Below are positions 46,120 through 55,625 of a stretch of 64,000 nt of DNA, piece by piece. The notes beneath the pieces were generated by a model, which made no database searches, was not told the DNA's origin, and saw only the letters and a program-made list of their open reading frames with translations. The stretch lies in contig OV050030.1 of assembly GCA_920105625.2 (NCBI GenBank), forward strand, positions 140,768,291-140,832,290, read 5' to 3'. Source of the stretch: Clusia tigrina (Eukaryota > Arthropoda > Insecta > Diptera > Clusiidae). The translations under genes were made by a program, and so were the position numbers. The stretch's first letter is position 1. The number at the start of each line of letters is the position of its first letter.

Positions 46120-46364
46120 AAAAAAGAGTTTACAACGCTGAAGCCCTTAATGGCAAAACCCTAAGGCAAAGTAAGATGATAACGTACGCGACAAAAAACA
46201 GAAGTGGATTAAAAGCGCAAGTGCAAATTGACAAAAATCTGCGAATTATGGTCAGTTTTATTTCTGCAAAAGTTCTGACATTTAGCTGAATAATGGACCT
46301 TTACTATTCAACTATATTTTGATATAAAAAATGTCTGGTTATTTTAAAAAAAAATTATATATTC

Positions 46365-46393
46365 ATAACGTACGCGACATAACGTACGCGACA
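46365..46393 (+). repeat. Tandem pair of the 14-bp motif
   Basis: ATAACGTACGCGAC occurs twice head to tail (46365-46378 and 46379-46392), about 170 bases past the stop of the minus-strand transposase-like gene. Single copies are at 46179-46192, 48348-48361 and 48514-48527. The core CGTACG is palindromic but the full motif is directional, and all five point the same way. Confidence 0.95.
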
Positions 46394-46563
46394 GACTTTG
46401 CTTCTAATCATAAACTTAAAGTATACAAAGTAAATTATTTTAAGATGTACTATTTATTTAAAAAAAAAATAAAAAATTATTCATTAAACTAGGTGCTAAG
46501 TACAAAATCAAAGAAAAAAGAAGTAATTTATTTTAATTATAAAACTTTATTTTAACTATAAAA

Positions 46564-48279
46564 CTAAAATCTAATCTCTTTCCTAGGAGAATAAAATCTT
46601 GCAACATTTAAATGATTAATGTCGACATAACCAAACCAGTGATGTTTTTGGATTTGTGGGATACAAACAACTGATTTCCATTTAAAGGCCATGTCTGTAG
46701 AAAAATCTTCAATGGCTTTTGTAGATATATACAACAAATTAACTCCTTCAATGTGTTTACGAGCGCATTCATAAAATGAAACAGCATCTTGCAGAATTAA
46801 ATTTTTCGCTTTTACTAATTGCCAAACCTTTTTTTTAACCATTGCACCTATACCATCCACTGCACCTTTCCCATGGGACGTTGCGAAAAAACTCCATACC
46901 AAATGTTTACATCCGAATTGTTTTAAAAAATGCGGAATGCTTGTCAGGATGTATTTGTTTTTAAACTGACCGCTGCTACCATCGGAAAATAGGAATATCG
47001 TAGAAATTTGTTGGTGCTCCTTTCTTATTTGCTGCACAATTTTGGCAAGGAAACAATAAACATCAAATTTGTTGTGGTTTAAAGAATCGCTCATTATTGC
47101 AAATGATTTTGTTTCGCCACGAAGCCACGCAACACACGTGAAAAGAGTGACTTGCCGATAAGTGAAATGGGCATCCTGTATCTCATTTTGAAAAAGTAGT
47201 CGATAGTTTTCAGCGAAATCGATTTGTAAAACGAGTTCTTCAGACGTAAAATTTTTTTTTTCCTTCAAAATATCGCTGTTGACTTTGTTTTACAAAAGTG
47301 TGCAGCTTAAAATGTGGCAGTTGAGTTTCAATTTCATGTAGCAGATCTTCTAATGGAGCAATAGTGTAACTTAATATAAGCCGGTGGTCAACTTTCCTCC
47401 AATATTTCCATTTCACATCCTCTTCCAGTTTGGAAAGATAATGAAGAGGTACTAAATCAAATACAACATCCCACACACAGTTTTCGCAATCGCTACTTAT
47501 ACAGTTTTCTTGCGCTGGATTACAAGAAACCACTTGTAGAAAAGAGTCAAATGTTTTTGGAAATGTTGGAATCGCTTTTCTGCACCCCTCCAATAGAAAC
47601 TGCAAGTTTGCGTGATACTTGCATACGCACATATTGTGGGGCGTTTTGTTTATAAGTTGTACATAGCTTGGCCGGTTCTTACAAAATAAAGTTTTTCCCA
47701 CACATTCTGTAGTCACCTCGCTTTTATATATTTCGTAAGCTTCCGATAGAGTCAAAAGCATGAATCGCTTCGCAACTGTTTGACCATTATAAATAACAGT
47801 GTCCTTTCGACCGGGCGCCTGTACACTAATTCCATCTTGTAAATAAAAGTCTTTTACCACTTGAATTCTTTTGTCTTCTTGTTCCTGCATTGTTTCAAAA
47901 ATGGTAGATTCTACGTATTTTTTATGAAATACTTTAATTACTTCGACCTTCTTTTCAATTTTGGTCGGCAACACACTTTCTACCTTCTTTACTGCCTTCC
48001 CCAGTGTTTGTTTATAATTGTATGATGAAGAACCATAAGTGGGCGGCGCGTTCGATAAATTCTCATTCTTCTTTTTTACTCTTAATTTTTGTTGTCGAAT
48101 TCGATCTTTCATTCTTTTTTCATAAAGATATTTTTTGTTTTTTTTCGCCAAATCTGCCTTTTTTTCCGTATTGTACGAAGCCTCTCAGCTTCCTTCTTTC
48201 TGTATGCTTTCAGTTTCTCTTCATCCTTCTTAAGTTCTTCCCTCCACCCCTTTGTTCTTTCATGAGCGCTTTTAGCCAT
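46564..48279 (-). CDS. Transposase-like protein of unknown family (about 571 codons, two homopolymer frameshifts)
   Basis: The best start is the ATG at 48279: MAKSAHERTKGWREELKKDE, a very basic coiled N-terminus. Frame changes occur only at a run of 7 A (48159-48165, one too few) and of 10 A (47252-47261, one too many). Otherwise the gene is open to the TAG at 46564. The middle has a Cys/His-rich region (CVGKTLFC, MCVCKYHANL, ENCISSDCENCVWD). The C-terminal part has QIDFAENYRLLFQNEIQ, QVTLFTCVAW, IFLFSDGSSGQFKNKY and FFATSHGKGAVDGIGAMVKK, with conserved-looking Asp and Glu residues suggestive of an RNase H-fold nuclease. Similar hypothetical proteins occur in many arthropods as I recall them, but I cannot name the family. 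Nuclease function is inference. Confidence 0.65.
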
Positions 48280-48884
48280 CTATGTTGAAAATTTAAATTA
48301 TCATTATTATTAACTTTAATATTTTGCTTGATGTTTTGGTACTTACAATAACGTACGCGACAAACTTTTTGAGGCGGCAAATTTCTTAATATATTGAAAT
48401 TATATTATATTTTTATAAATTCTTTTAGCTCATGCACTTGTCGGTTTAGAAAATTTTTTTCAGCCACTTCTGATCGCTTATACACAAATAAGAAGAAGAA
48501 CTGTTGTTTTTGCATATCGTACGCGACAATGAAATAGTGCAAAAAGAAAGTTGACAATTAGCAGTTATTTGCGCTCTCTTGTCTCTTTCTGCATATTTTT
48601 GTAAGATGTTCTTCTTGTAGCATTAATTTAATGGTATAGTAACAATATTTTTAATTTTGTTGTTTGGAAAAAAGCAAATTGAAAATACCTCACATCACTT
48701 GCTTCTGGTCAGTCATAGAGACGTCAAACTTGAAACTGTTTTTTTATAAGTCTACAATTATGTTAACTTCTAAATTAATTTGCGGAGTTAAGTTCGAATA
48801 TTTCAACCCAACTTACGCATGATAAAAAAGAATTTATGGTTATTCTACATTTTCATTCCTGGTTGACGTTTTGGCGAAAAAGCC

Positions 48885-49146
48885 CATATGGTCTACTCAA
48901 ATAACCAAACGTACGTGACTATTGCACCAAAAAGTCTAGCTGTCCGTTTCCGTTAGCGCACTGTTCCCACGAAAGCAAAAAATGCAGCTGCACATTTACT
49001 AACACTTATGTATGTATGTTACTATTATTATTAAGTGCTCTAATGTATTTATGTTTAAGCTAGCTGTAAGACTTTTTGAAAAATAAAGATCAGTTTTAGA
49101 ATACCTCACAAACTGAACGGTTTGTTTCATTTACATTAGCATAATT
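48885..49146 (+). repeat. 3' LTR of errantivirus-like element
   Basis: Homologous to 40906-41007 at both ends, with an additional 158 bases in the middle that include AAAATAAAGATC (polyadenylation-like). It may extend further upstream, since the 5' copy could be truncated at its left end. It ends CATAATT against a minus-strand gypsy RT relic. Confidence 0.75.
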
Positions 49147-49149
49147 ATA

Positions 49150-49725
49150 TGTATGGTCTAAGCAAAGTAATTACCCAATGTATCGCTAAAAGTTCCTTTT
49201 CAATGCTTGACTTGTTTATATCATGCTTTTAGAGTGTCTCTTGCTTGCGTACCATATTGTCAAATAATCCTCAATATCGCCTTGATCAATTTCGCACCTA
49301 AGCTGTAATTGGATGCATCAGTTGTCAAAATATGGATACTGCAATACAGGAGGGTTATTAATCTATCCTTAAGAGAATTGGAGATTGAGAGCCTTCGTTC
49401 TATGACAATTGTGTTTTTCTAGAGTAATGCGTATAAACATCCCGCAATATCTGCAAAATCTGGTATGAAATGTCGATATTAATTGCAAAATGCAACGAAT
49501 CTTTTCACCTAGTCGTCACTTATAGGGACTGTGATGCCTGCAATTATGTCGTCAACGTATAAGAATACCTCAGATTCTAAACCTGGCAATGCTATTGTGC
49601 TGTGAGTCAACCTCACAGTATCAACAAATTTCAATAGAACTAAGGTTTCATTGTTACTAATAAGAAAATACGTGCCGTAACATTTACCATTATGCTCGAT
49701 CAGCACCTTACAAAAATTGATCAGT
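49150..49725 (-). pseudogene. Ty3/gypsy RT relic (minus strand)
   Basis: Minus strand from 49706: ALPGLESEVFLYVDDIIAGI contains the catalytic YVDD (49552-49563). VKRFVAFCN, YRHFIPDFADIAGCLYALL and NPPVLQYP-like sequence follow, then ILTTDASNYSLGAKLIKA with the RNase H Asp. The order and motifs are those of a Ty3/gypsy RT plus connection. The N-terminal palm and the rest of RNase H are missing; it is cut at 49146 by the errantivirus-like LTR. Stops occur in most segments. Confidence 0.75.
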
Positions 49726-50359
49726 CAATAACCGCATAGGTAAAGAGTGTTCAAAGGAAAGGGTGAATCAACTGACAGTTAGGATTTAACACAATTTGCG
49801 AATAGTATATACGTACGTGAAATATGATTAAACGTCAATAATTGTCAATTGAATAGTAAAATCTGCTGGTATTGCTCGTATAGAAATATTTGGATCCTAT
49901 TTAAATAAATTTGTTCATATTATTAATGTATGAATCGAAGTGAAAACCTGAGATGATGTATTTTCAAAGTATATATGAGTACTCAATGATTTCGGGGTAG
50001 TCATATGAGACTATGGTATTATTTAAAGGTATAGTTTAAGTGGTATCCTATGCAGTGTGGTACCGTAGTGGAGACGGCAGGGGCGGCCTGCACCGGGCAT
50101 TACGTTTAGGGGGCGGAAAAATTTCTCAATAAATAACAAAAATTGTGCTAGAGGGAACAAAAAAAAGGCATGCAATTCTTATCAGAATGTGTGATATTAT
50201 ATAATTCCATGCTAAATAAAATTTGGCATTACGTGGCCATAGAAAAAACGATAACAGTACCTTGTGAGCATCTTGAAAGATATAAATTGTATGGTTAAAT
50301 TGCAATCACAAATTGCTTGGCAACCCTGACTAACCGTAGAAGTGGAAAAGTGTTATTGA
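49726..50359. other. Non-coding stretch with a possible hAT-like end
   Basis: AT-rich with no protein-like frame. At 50088-50126 a G-rich phrase CAGGGGCGGCCTGCACCGGG followed by a GGGGGCGG-containing segment stands out; CAGGGGCGG is a known type of hAT terminus. No partner end was found, although a hAT transposase fragment lies at 52006. Confidence 0.35.
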
Positions 50360-52005
50360 AACGAAATGCGAGAAATGATCATGCTTCTCAAACAAGTCAT
50401 GCATCAATTCACAAGTATAATGAATCTACTCGTAACTCTCACGACGAAAAATTGTAGTTCTTCAATTCCATAAATATTCTCGTCTGGAATGCAAATGGGC
50501 TATCCAAACACATATTAGAGACTAAAGAACTACTCCAGACTCACGTCATAAATATTCTTCTAATATCTGAATCTCATTTTACTGATAAGAGATACTTTCA
50601 AATACCAAACTATAAGCTCTATCACACAATGCACCCCGACAGAAAAGCACATGCCGGTTCTGATCTTATAATAAAAAATAATAGCAGACATGTTTCTATT
50701 AAATCTTACTTCATAGAACCTATCCAAGCCACAAATATAGTTGTTGAAGATTGGAAAGGCCCAATTACAATCTCGGCAGAATATAGCCCACCTAAACATG
50801 CAATCAAGGCAGAGAGTGTGAAAAGTTTCTTACAACCTTCGGAAACAGATTTTTAGCTGGAGGAGACTATAATGCAAAATATACATACTGGGGTTCCCGT
50901 CTCATTACTCCCAAAGGGCGACAACTCTTGACGGCTATAACAAATCTAAATCTTCTCACAGCTTCCTCAGGCCCACCAACGTATTGGCCAACCGATGCAA
51001 ACAAATTTCCCGACCTAATAGACTTTGTATAATGAAAGGCATATCGACTAGGGATATAACATGCAGCCCATGCTATGATCTATCCTCTGACTATTCTCCC
51101 GTAATGTTTAGAATAATTAATAGTTTTGCTGACTCACCCTCTGATTGTCGCCTTTACAACAGCAAAACTGATAGGAATTACTTCCGACTTTCAATATCTT
51201 CGACACTTCACCTGAACCACTTAATTAAGTCTAATGAAGATATCATGGTAGCTATTGAACATTTCAATAATTGCCTCAAACAGTTCGGTCAATAATTGCC
51301 TCAAACAGTTCGGCGAAAGTTCGGCCGGTGTCACGGGTCCCATCCTATATTTATTATCTGGTTCTGTTCCCCCTCAATGGAAAGTGGCAGACAAAGTGGA
51401 ATCAGAGCGCCCCATCAGCTTGCTGCCGATCGCCTCTAAAATTTTGGAAACTCTCTTCCTTAAAAGATTAATGCCAATAATAGAAGGACGGAAACTAATT
51501 CCTAATTACCAATTCGGCTTCAGGAAACAACACAGTACAATTGAACAGGTTCATAGACTTGTAAACTGCATTCACACTGCATTCGAGCAAAAAAAATACT
51601 GTACAGCGGTGTTTCTCGATATATCCCAAGCTTTCGACAGTGTCTGGCATGACTGATTACTCTACAAAATAAAGAAAACACTTCCAATAAACTATTACAT
51701 ATTTATCAAATCCTACATTAAAAATCGATACTTCTTTGTAAAACAAGGAGAAGAACTATCTGAAATGTGTGAAAGTTGGGCCGGTGTACCCCAAGGCAGT
51801 GTCACGGGTCCCATCCTATACTTGCTTTATACACACGATTTACCTGTCTCCGAAGGAACTATCGTTGGCACATTTGCAGACGATACTGCTGTACTTGCAA
51901 TGGACTCCCTTCCGCAACTGGCGTCGATTAAACTTCAAAGGGGCTTAGACAAAATCACTATATGGTCAAGTCCAATGAAATTAAGTTTGTCCAGGTTACG
52001 TAAAG
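50360..52005 (+). pseudogene. Jockey-type LINE: ORF1 end and ORF2 (copy 2)
   Basis: EMIMLLKQVM at 50365-50400 matches the end of ORF1 of the LINE at 5186. ORF2 follows: ILVWNANGLSKHILETK (50478), ILLISESHFTDKRYF, HPDRKAHAGSDLII (50629), AGGDYNAKYTYWGSRL, YWPTDANKFPDLIDF, then the same scrambled joint as copy 1 near 51280-51350. The RT has PQWKVADKVESERPISLLPI, FGFRKQHSTIEQVHR, FLDISQAFDSVWHD, VPQGSVTGPILYLLYTHDLP and FADDTAVLAMDSLP (51880). Compared with copy 1 it lacks 35 bases near 51385 and about 165 bases near 52003. It breaks at the hAT fragment. Confidence 0.85.
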
Positions 52006-52290
52006 ATCAAACAAGCCCGGTATTAATTAAGACACGTAGTGGTGGAAAATCTGGAGGTATAAGTAGTGGAATCTTTTATAGACTTCATTGAAACAAAAGA
52101 TAAAACTGCTGAAGGAATTTGGAAGATGATTTTAAGCAAACTTAAAGCTGATGGTTTCGATATAAACAACTGTAGATGCCAATCATATGATAATGCTGCT
52201 GTCATGTCTGGAAAGCATTCAGGAGTTCAGCAAAGTGTCAAAGAAATGAGTCCCAAATTGGAATTCGTAAGGGCAATATTATTTGAGCCT
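52006..52290 (+). pseudogene. hAT-superfamily transposase fragment
   Basis: After a stop-containing start (RHVVVENLEV near 52030), the frame reads VVESFIDFIETKDKTAEGIW, LKADGFDINNCRCQSYDNAA and VMSGKHSGVQQSVKEMSPKL. The motif CRGQSYDNAA.M.GK..GVQ is characteristic of a large hAT group related to ZMYM/DUF4371-type proteins. Only about 90 residues from the middle of the transposase are present. The first 53 bases also occur in copy 1 at 20885-20937. Confidence 0.75.
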
Positions 52291-52514
52291 ATTTGGGAAT
52301 AGCCGAATAATCAATTCGGCGGTAATTCCTTAGTGTAGTTCTTCTCTAGTCCTAATTGGAAGTCCATTTGTGTTTAAGATTTAATTCGCTAATAGGTTAA
52401 TCGTGTCGATCGATAACGGATAATCATAAGTGTTCTGTATCTGTTATATAAGAGCTTTTGTAATATATGTGATTATTATATTGTAAAACATATAAACATA
52501 ATTTTTGTAATCTA
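52291..52514. other. Short stretch, nature unclear
   Basis: No coding potential. It contains a TATA-like TTATATAAGAGC near 52444 and could be a solo LTR or an untranslated piece of a retroelement. No second copy is seen in the window. Confidence 0.3.
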
Positions 52515-53328
52515 TTTCTTTTTATTTATTTATTTGAGAGACTCAATAGGATTAGAGCCACCGAATACATTTTTTCTGATAACGCAGAGTTGGATGCAAT
52601 CGTTGATGATTTGTACAATAGGTGCTGAAGAGTGCAAAACGGGCAAGTAGGAAGAGGGTCTCCACACAGCAAATGTTGGTGGGTAAGCTTTGTGTGTCCC
52701 AATCGGAGTCGGGAGAAGGGTTTTGTTTGCTGGCGAGATGCGGTGGATGACTTGGAGTTGACTTTGGAGTTAAACTTTTTGTAACGGTGGCTTTAGTTTT
52801 ACCACTCAGCAGATCTAATTGACGTTAGATGATTGTGGATGAGCATCAAAAGGTATTTCTCTTCGGAGGTGTGAAACAAAAAGCAGGGTGAACGGATGGC
52901 TTCATTTGCAGCATCATCAGCAAACTTATTTCCAGGTATGCCTACATGAGTCGGAACCCACATTAGTCTGATATTATTTGGATGTTTGATGCAAATCTTT
53001 CTAATGTCCCCAATTAGAGCACTATAATGGCCAATATTTTTAATAGCTTCCATGGACTGTAGCTGTCGGTGCTAATAATAAAGTTTCCTTTCGTTTTTGG
53101 GGCATGTTCGGAAGCAATATTTAAGGCTAGGTTTGAAGCAGAGCCTGTTTCTGCTAAGATATTTGTAGTAGCTGTGGTGGGGAAAGAGCTTATAGTCCTG
53201 CGAATGGCTGTGTGGTAGGCTGCATACAGTTGTTTCAGATGAGTAACGTGTTATAGGATATATTTTTATAGTTGACAGTAATAAAATTTCGGTGAAAATT
53301 TGTATGATTTGAGAGTTGTGACCAATAA
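52515..53328 (-). pseudogene. I-type LINE ORF2, 3' part with RNase H (copy 2)
   Basis: Just inside the transposon insertion the minus strand reads YWSQLSNHTNFHRNFI, the start of the RT leader. It then jumps near 53260 to QLYAAYHTAIRRTISSFPTT and NFIISTDSYSPW (RNase H Asp), followed by DIRKICIKHPNNIRLMWVPT and HVGIPGNKFADDAANEA in frame 53053-52799. The whole RT is missing. Downstream sequence resembles the Cys-rich C-terminus (LLCVETL, ARFALFS region), ending in an (AAAT)n-type tail at 52515-52545. It continues the LINE part at 55626-58079. Confidence 0.75.
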
Positions 53329-55625
53329 CACTAGTTTACACCGAAAATTTACATTTGATGAGAGGTGACTTTTCTTATGTATTTTCATCTGCTGAATTCG
53401 AAAATCAAGGCAAAATTTTTTTTCATGGAATAGTTTTTGGGATATTGTAATTTTTGTAATTTTTCGACCTTTTTTCACGTGACAAATCATATCTCGAGCT
53501 AGAAATGTCCGATTGGTTCTTGGTACCCAATGCAAGGTATTGAGATGACGAACAAACATATATAATCGGATCTTTGATTGGTGAAGCGGTTCAAAATATA
53601 TCGATGAAAATAGGGCACATTTTCAAAAAAATAATATTTTAGAGTGATTCTGTGCCGGCGGCAAAGTACAAATCGTTGAAAAAACGTCTGGTTTCTCTTC
53701 ATGTACGTAAAGATGATAGTTTAACGTAAGAACTAAGACCAACTAGAAGAAAATCGATCAAAAAAATGACAAAGTTATAAGCAATTGAGTGAATAACTCC
53801 AAATCCCATATTTTCCGAATATTTTATTTTTTTCGACAATTTATTGGGTTTAAATGCTTGCCACGCTTGATTTTTGCAAAAGAAAGCTTCGGGAAAAGGG
53901 TTTTCAAATAGGAAAATGTTTGGCCTTCCTTGTCTAAGGCCTTCACAAAATTTTTAAAGAGGCCAATGTGCAACGCTGGAAGGATTATATTTTCTTTTTT
54001 GACAAGAGGCACGTGTTTAATATTGTCTTTGCCCACTGTGACATTCTCCCTTTCTGGCCAGTGTTTTGTTTTATAATGTTCACGAGCACGACTATCCCAG
54101 AGGCAAAGAAAGCAGCAATATTTTGTATATCCACCCTGCATTCCACACAACATACCGATGGCTTTGAGATCGGAACATATTTTCCAGTTGTGATGCTCAT
54201 ATTGAATGTATTTTATCAAACTGGCCATTGTGGCATTTGATTCTTTAGTGCTGATGGCATGAGCGATGGGAATAGAAGGTTTTTCATTTCCAATATGCAG
54301 TAGGACTGCTTTCAAACTCTCCTTACTACCGTCAATGAACAAGCGCCACCCATTTGGATCATAAGACTCTCCGAGCTGCTCAAACAATGCAGGAATATCG
54401 TTGCAGTAGCATATGTCGTTATCCTTCTTAAAATGTTGTGCGTAAGGTTCATCACGGGGTTCTGTAAAATGTTCCTTTTACTCCCGGAGCCAAACAGATC
54501 CGTTGTTTCAGGCGAGATGCAAGTAACTCCGATTTTTCCATTGACAGCTCGAGATCTCTCGCCAAATCATTCAGTTCAGGCTGCGTAAAACGTTGTAATT
54601 GCGACTCCTGTTGAAATTCATTATCACTGCTTGTATCTGTCTCTTGTGATGATTCGAAAGGTTCAATCGTTAAATCGGGGCACTTAGGATGAGGAAATTT
54701 ACTTGAATGTGGAACTGGAAGCGAAGCAGATGCTACTGTCGCATAAACCCATTTGGCACTCTTACCAAAACCAGTGGCTTGGCTCAGGCAAAAGTAACAA
54801 TCAAACGAATGGCAGAGCGGCTCTCTCCATATCATCGGTACACCGAATTTCATGTATCATCTAATTTGGAATAAAAATTCACTTTATTATTAATTCAATT
54901 GTATATATAAATTTAATCTTACTGTGATGAACCAGCAGCCCACGCGGCAAGAGTTATATGGCACGATAAACAAACATTATTTGGTGTCCATTGCTCATGA
55001 AAAGTTGCGGGTGCTATTCCAAAATATTGCAGATAATTCTGTTGTAATGAATCGGTGAATCTACGTCTATTTTGTTGGAGGACAAAATTGCCACACGCAC
55101 TTAAATTATCGTTTTCTTTTAGGCATTTTGGCGAACACAATGAAATATAATTTCAATCAAATTTATACAAACAACCGACACGTGTGCGGTGAAAAAAATA
55201 TATGTTACAAAAATTACAAATTATAATATTACTAACTCACCGCAGTGTTTTTCCTCACAGACTGAATTAACAAAACAATATTAACAAGCTAAGAACCAAA
55301 TTTCTGATGTGTATAACACATAAGGAATAACGGTTCCTTTAAAAACAAACTTGACGAAACAAACAACACATAAATTGTCGAAAAAAATAAAATAGTCGGA
55401 AAATATGGGATTGGATGGGGAACGACCCAATCTGATATTTCTAGCTCGAGATATGATTTGTCACATGAAAAAAGGTCGAAAAAATACAAAAATTACAATA
55501 TCTCAAAAACTATTCTATGAAAAAAAATTTAACCTTGATATTCGAATTCAGCAGATGAAAATACATAAGAAAAGTCACCTCTCATCATATGTACAAGAAA
55601 AAAAATTTTATTTTGTAAACTAGTG
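53329..55625 (-). mobile_element. TIR DNA transposon, 2297 bp, CACTAG ends, TTA target duplication
   Basis: Inverted ends: CACTAGTTTACACCGAAAAT from 53329, and CACTAGTTTACAAAATAAAA read inward from 55625. Clear similarity extends for about 200 bases, including GATGAGAGGTGACTTTTCTT and TCATATCTCGAGCTAGAAAT. A further block (TTGTCGAAAAAAATAAAATA) pairs 55377 with about 53845, so the left arm carries about 280 extra bases. It is flanked by TAA at 53326-53328 and 55626-55628. Removing the element and one TAA joins the LINE frame as EIANYWSQLS, which confirms the insertion site. The CACTA-like end with a 3-bp duplication recalls CMC elements, but the protein does not look like a known CACTA transposase. 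Confidence 0.85.
53824..55140 (-). pseudogene. Transposase-like gene of the CACTAG element
   Basis: From the ATG at 55140: MCSPKCLKENDNLSACGNFV, QYFGIAPATFHEQWTPNNVC and a CX2C pair. Then a 62-base GTAAGA...TTAG candidate intron (about 54922-54861). Joining its ends keeps frame but leaves one TGA before MKFGVPMIWREPLCHSFDCY. A frameshift near 54475 leads to DEPYAQHFKKDNDICYCNDI and WRLFIDGSKESLKAVLLHIG, then CSDLKAIGMLCGMQGGYTKY, CFLCLWDSRAREHYKTKHWP and LPALHIGLFKNFVKALDKEG, ending at 53824 within the left terminal repeat. Similar hypothetical proteins are known to me from arthropods and cnidarians, but not their superfamily. D and H/C motifs suggest a nuclease; this is inference. Confidence 0.7.

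Larger units (their letters stand above)
46179..48600 (-). mobile_element. Unassigned 2.4-kb unit with repeated 14-bp motif
   Basis: The unit lies between env and the 3' LTR of the errantivirus-like element. It carries one large minus-strand gene (46564-48279) and five copies of ATAACGTACGCGAC, all in the same orientation: 46179, 46365, 46379 (the last two in tandem), 48348 and 48514 (one mismatch). An 8-bp GTAAGATG occurs directly before the first motif (46171-46178) and again at 48601-48608, a candidate target duplication. No clear terminal inverted repeat was found. I infer a DNA transposon of a class I cannot name; the boundaries depend on the 8-bp repeat. Confidence 0.55.

Noticed and set aside
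46564..48279. The unknown large gene as an ordinary host gene
   Set aside because: Not excluded completely, but its place between env and LTR of a retroelement, the flanking repeated motifs and the 8-bp direct repeat favour a mobile element.
48004..48288. 94-codon plus-strand Phe-rich frame
   Set aside because: Antisense shadow of the lysine-rich N-terminus of the transposase-like gene.
46179..48527. The repeated 14-bp motif as a CRISPR array
   Set aside because: Only five short copies at irregular distances around a gene in eukaryotic DNA; no spacer regularity.
49509..49706. Ty1/copia RT because of a YVDD motif
   Set aside because: The sequence after it (FCN.YRHFIPDFADIAGCLYALL and a TTDASNYSLGA RNase H start) is Ty3/gypsy, not copia.
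52291..52514. Solo LTR of a copia-like element
   Set aside because: A TATA-like box alone is insufficient; there is no second copy and no end motif pair in the window.
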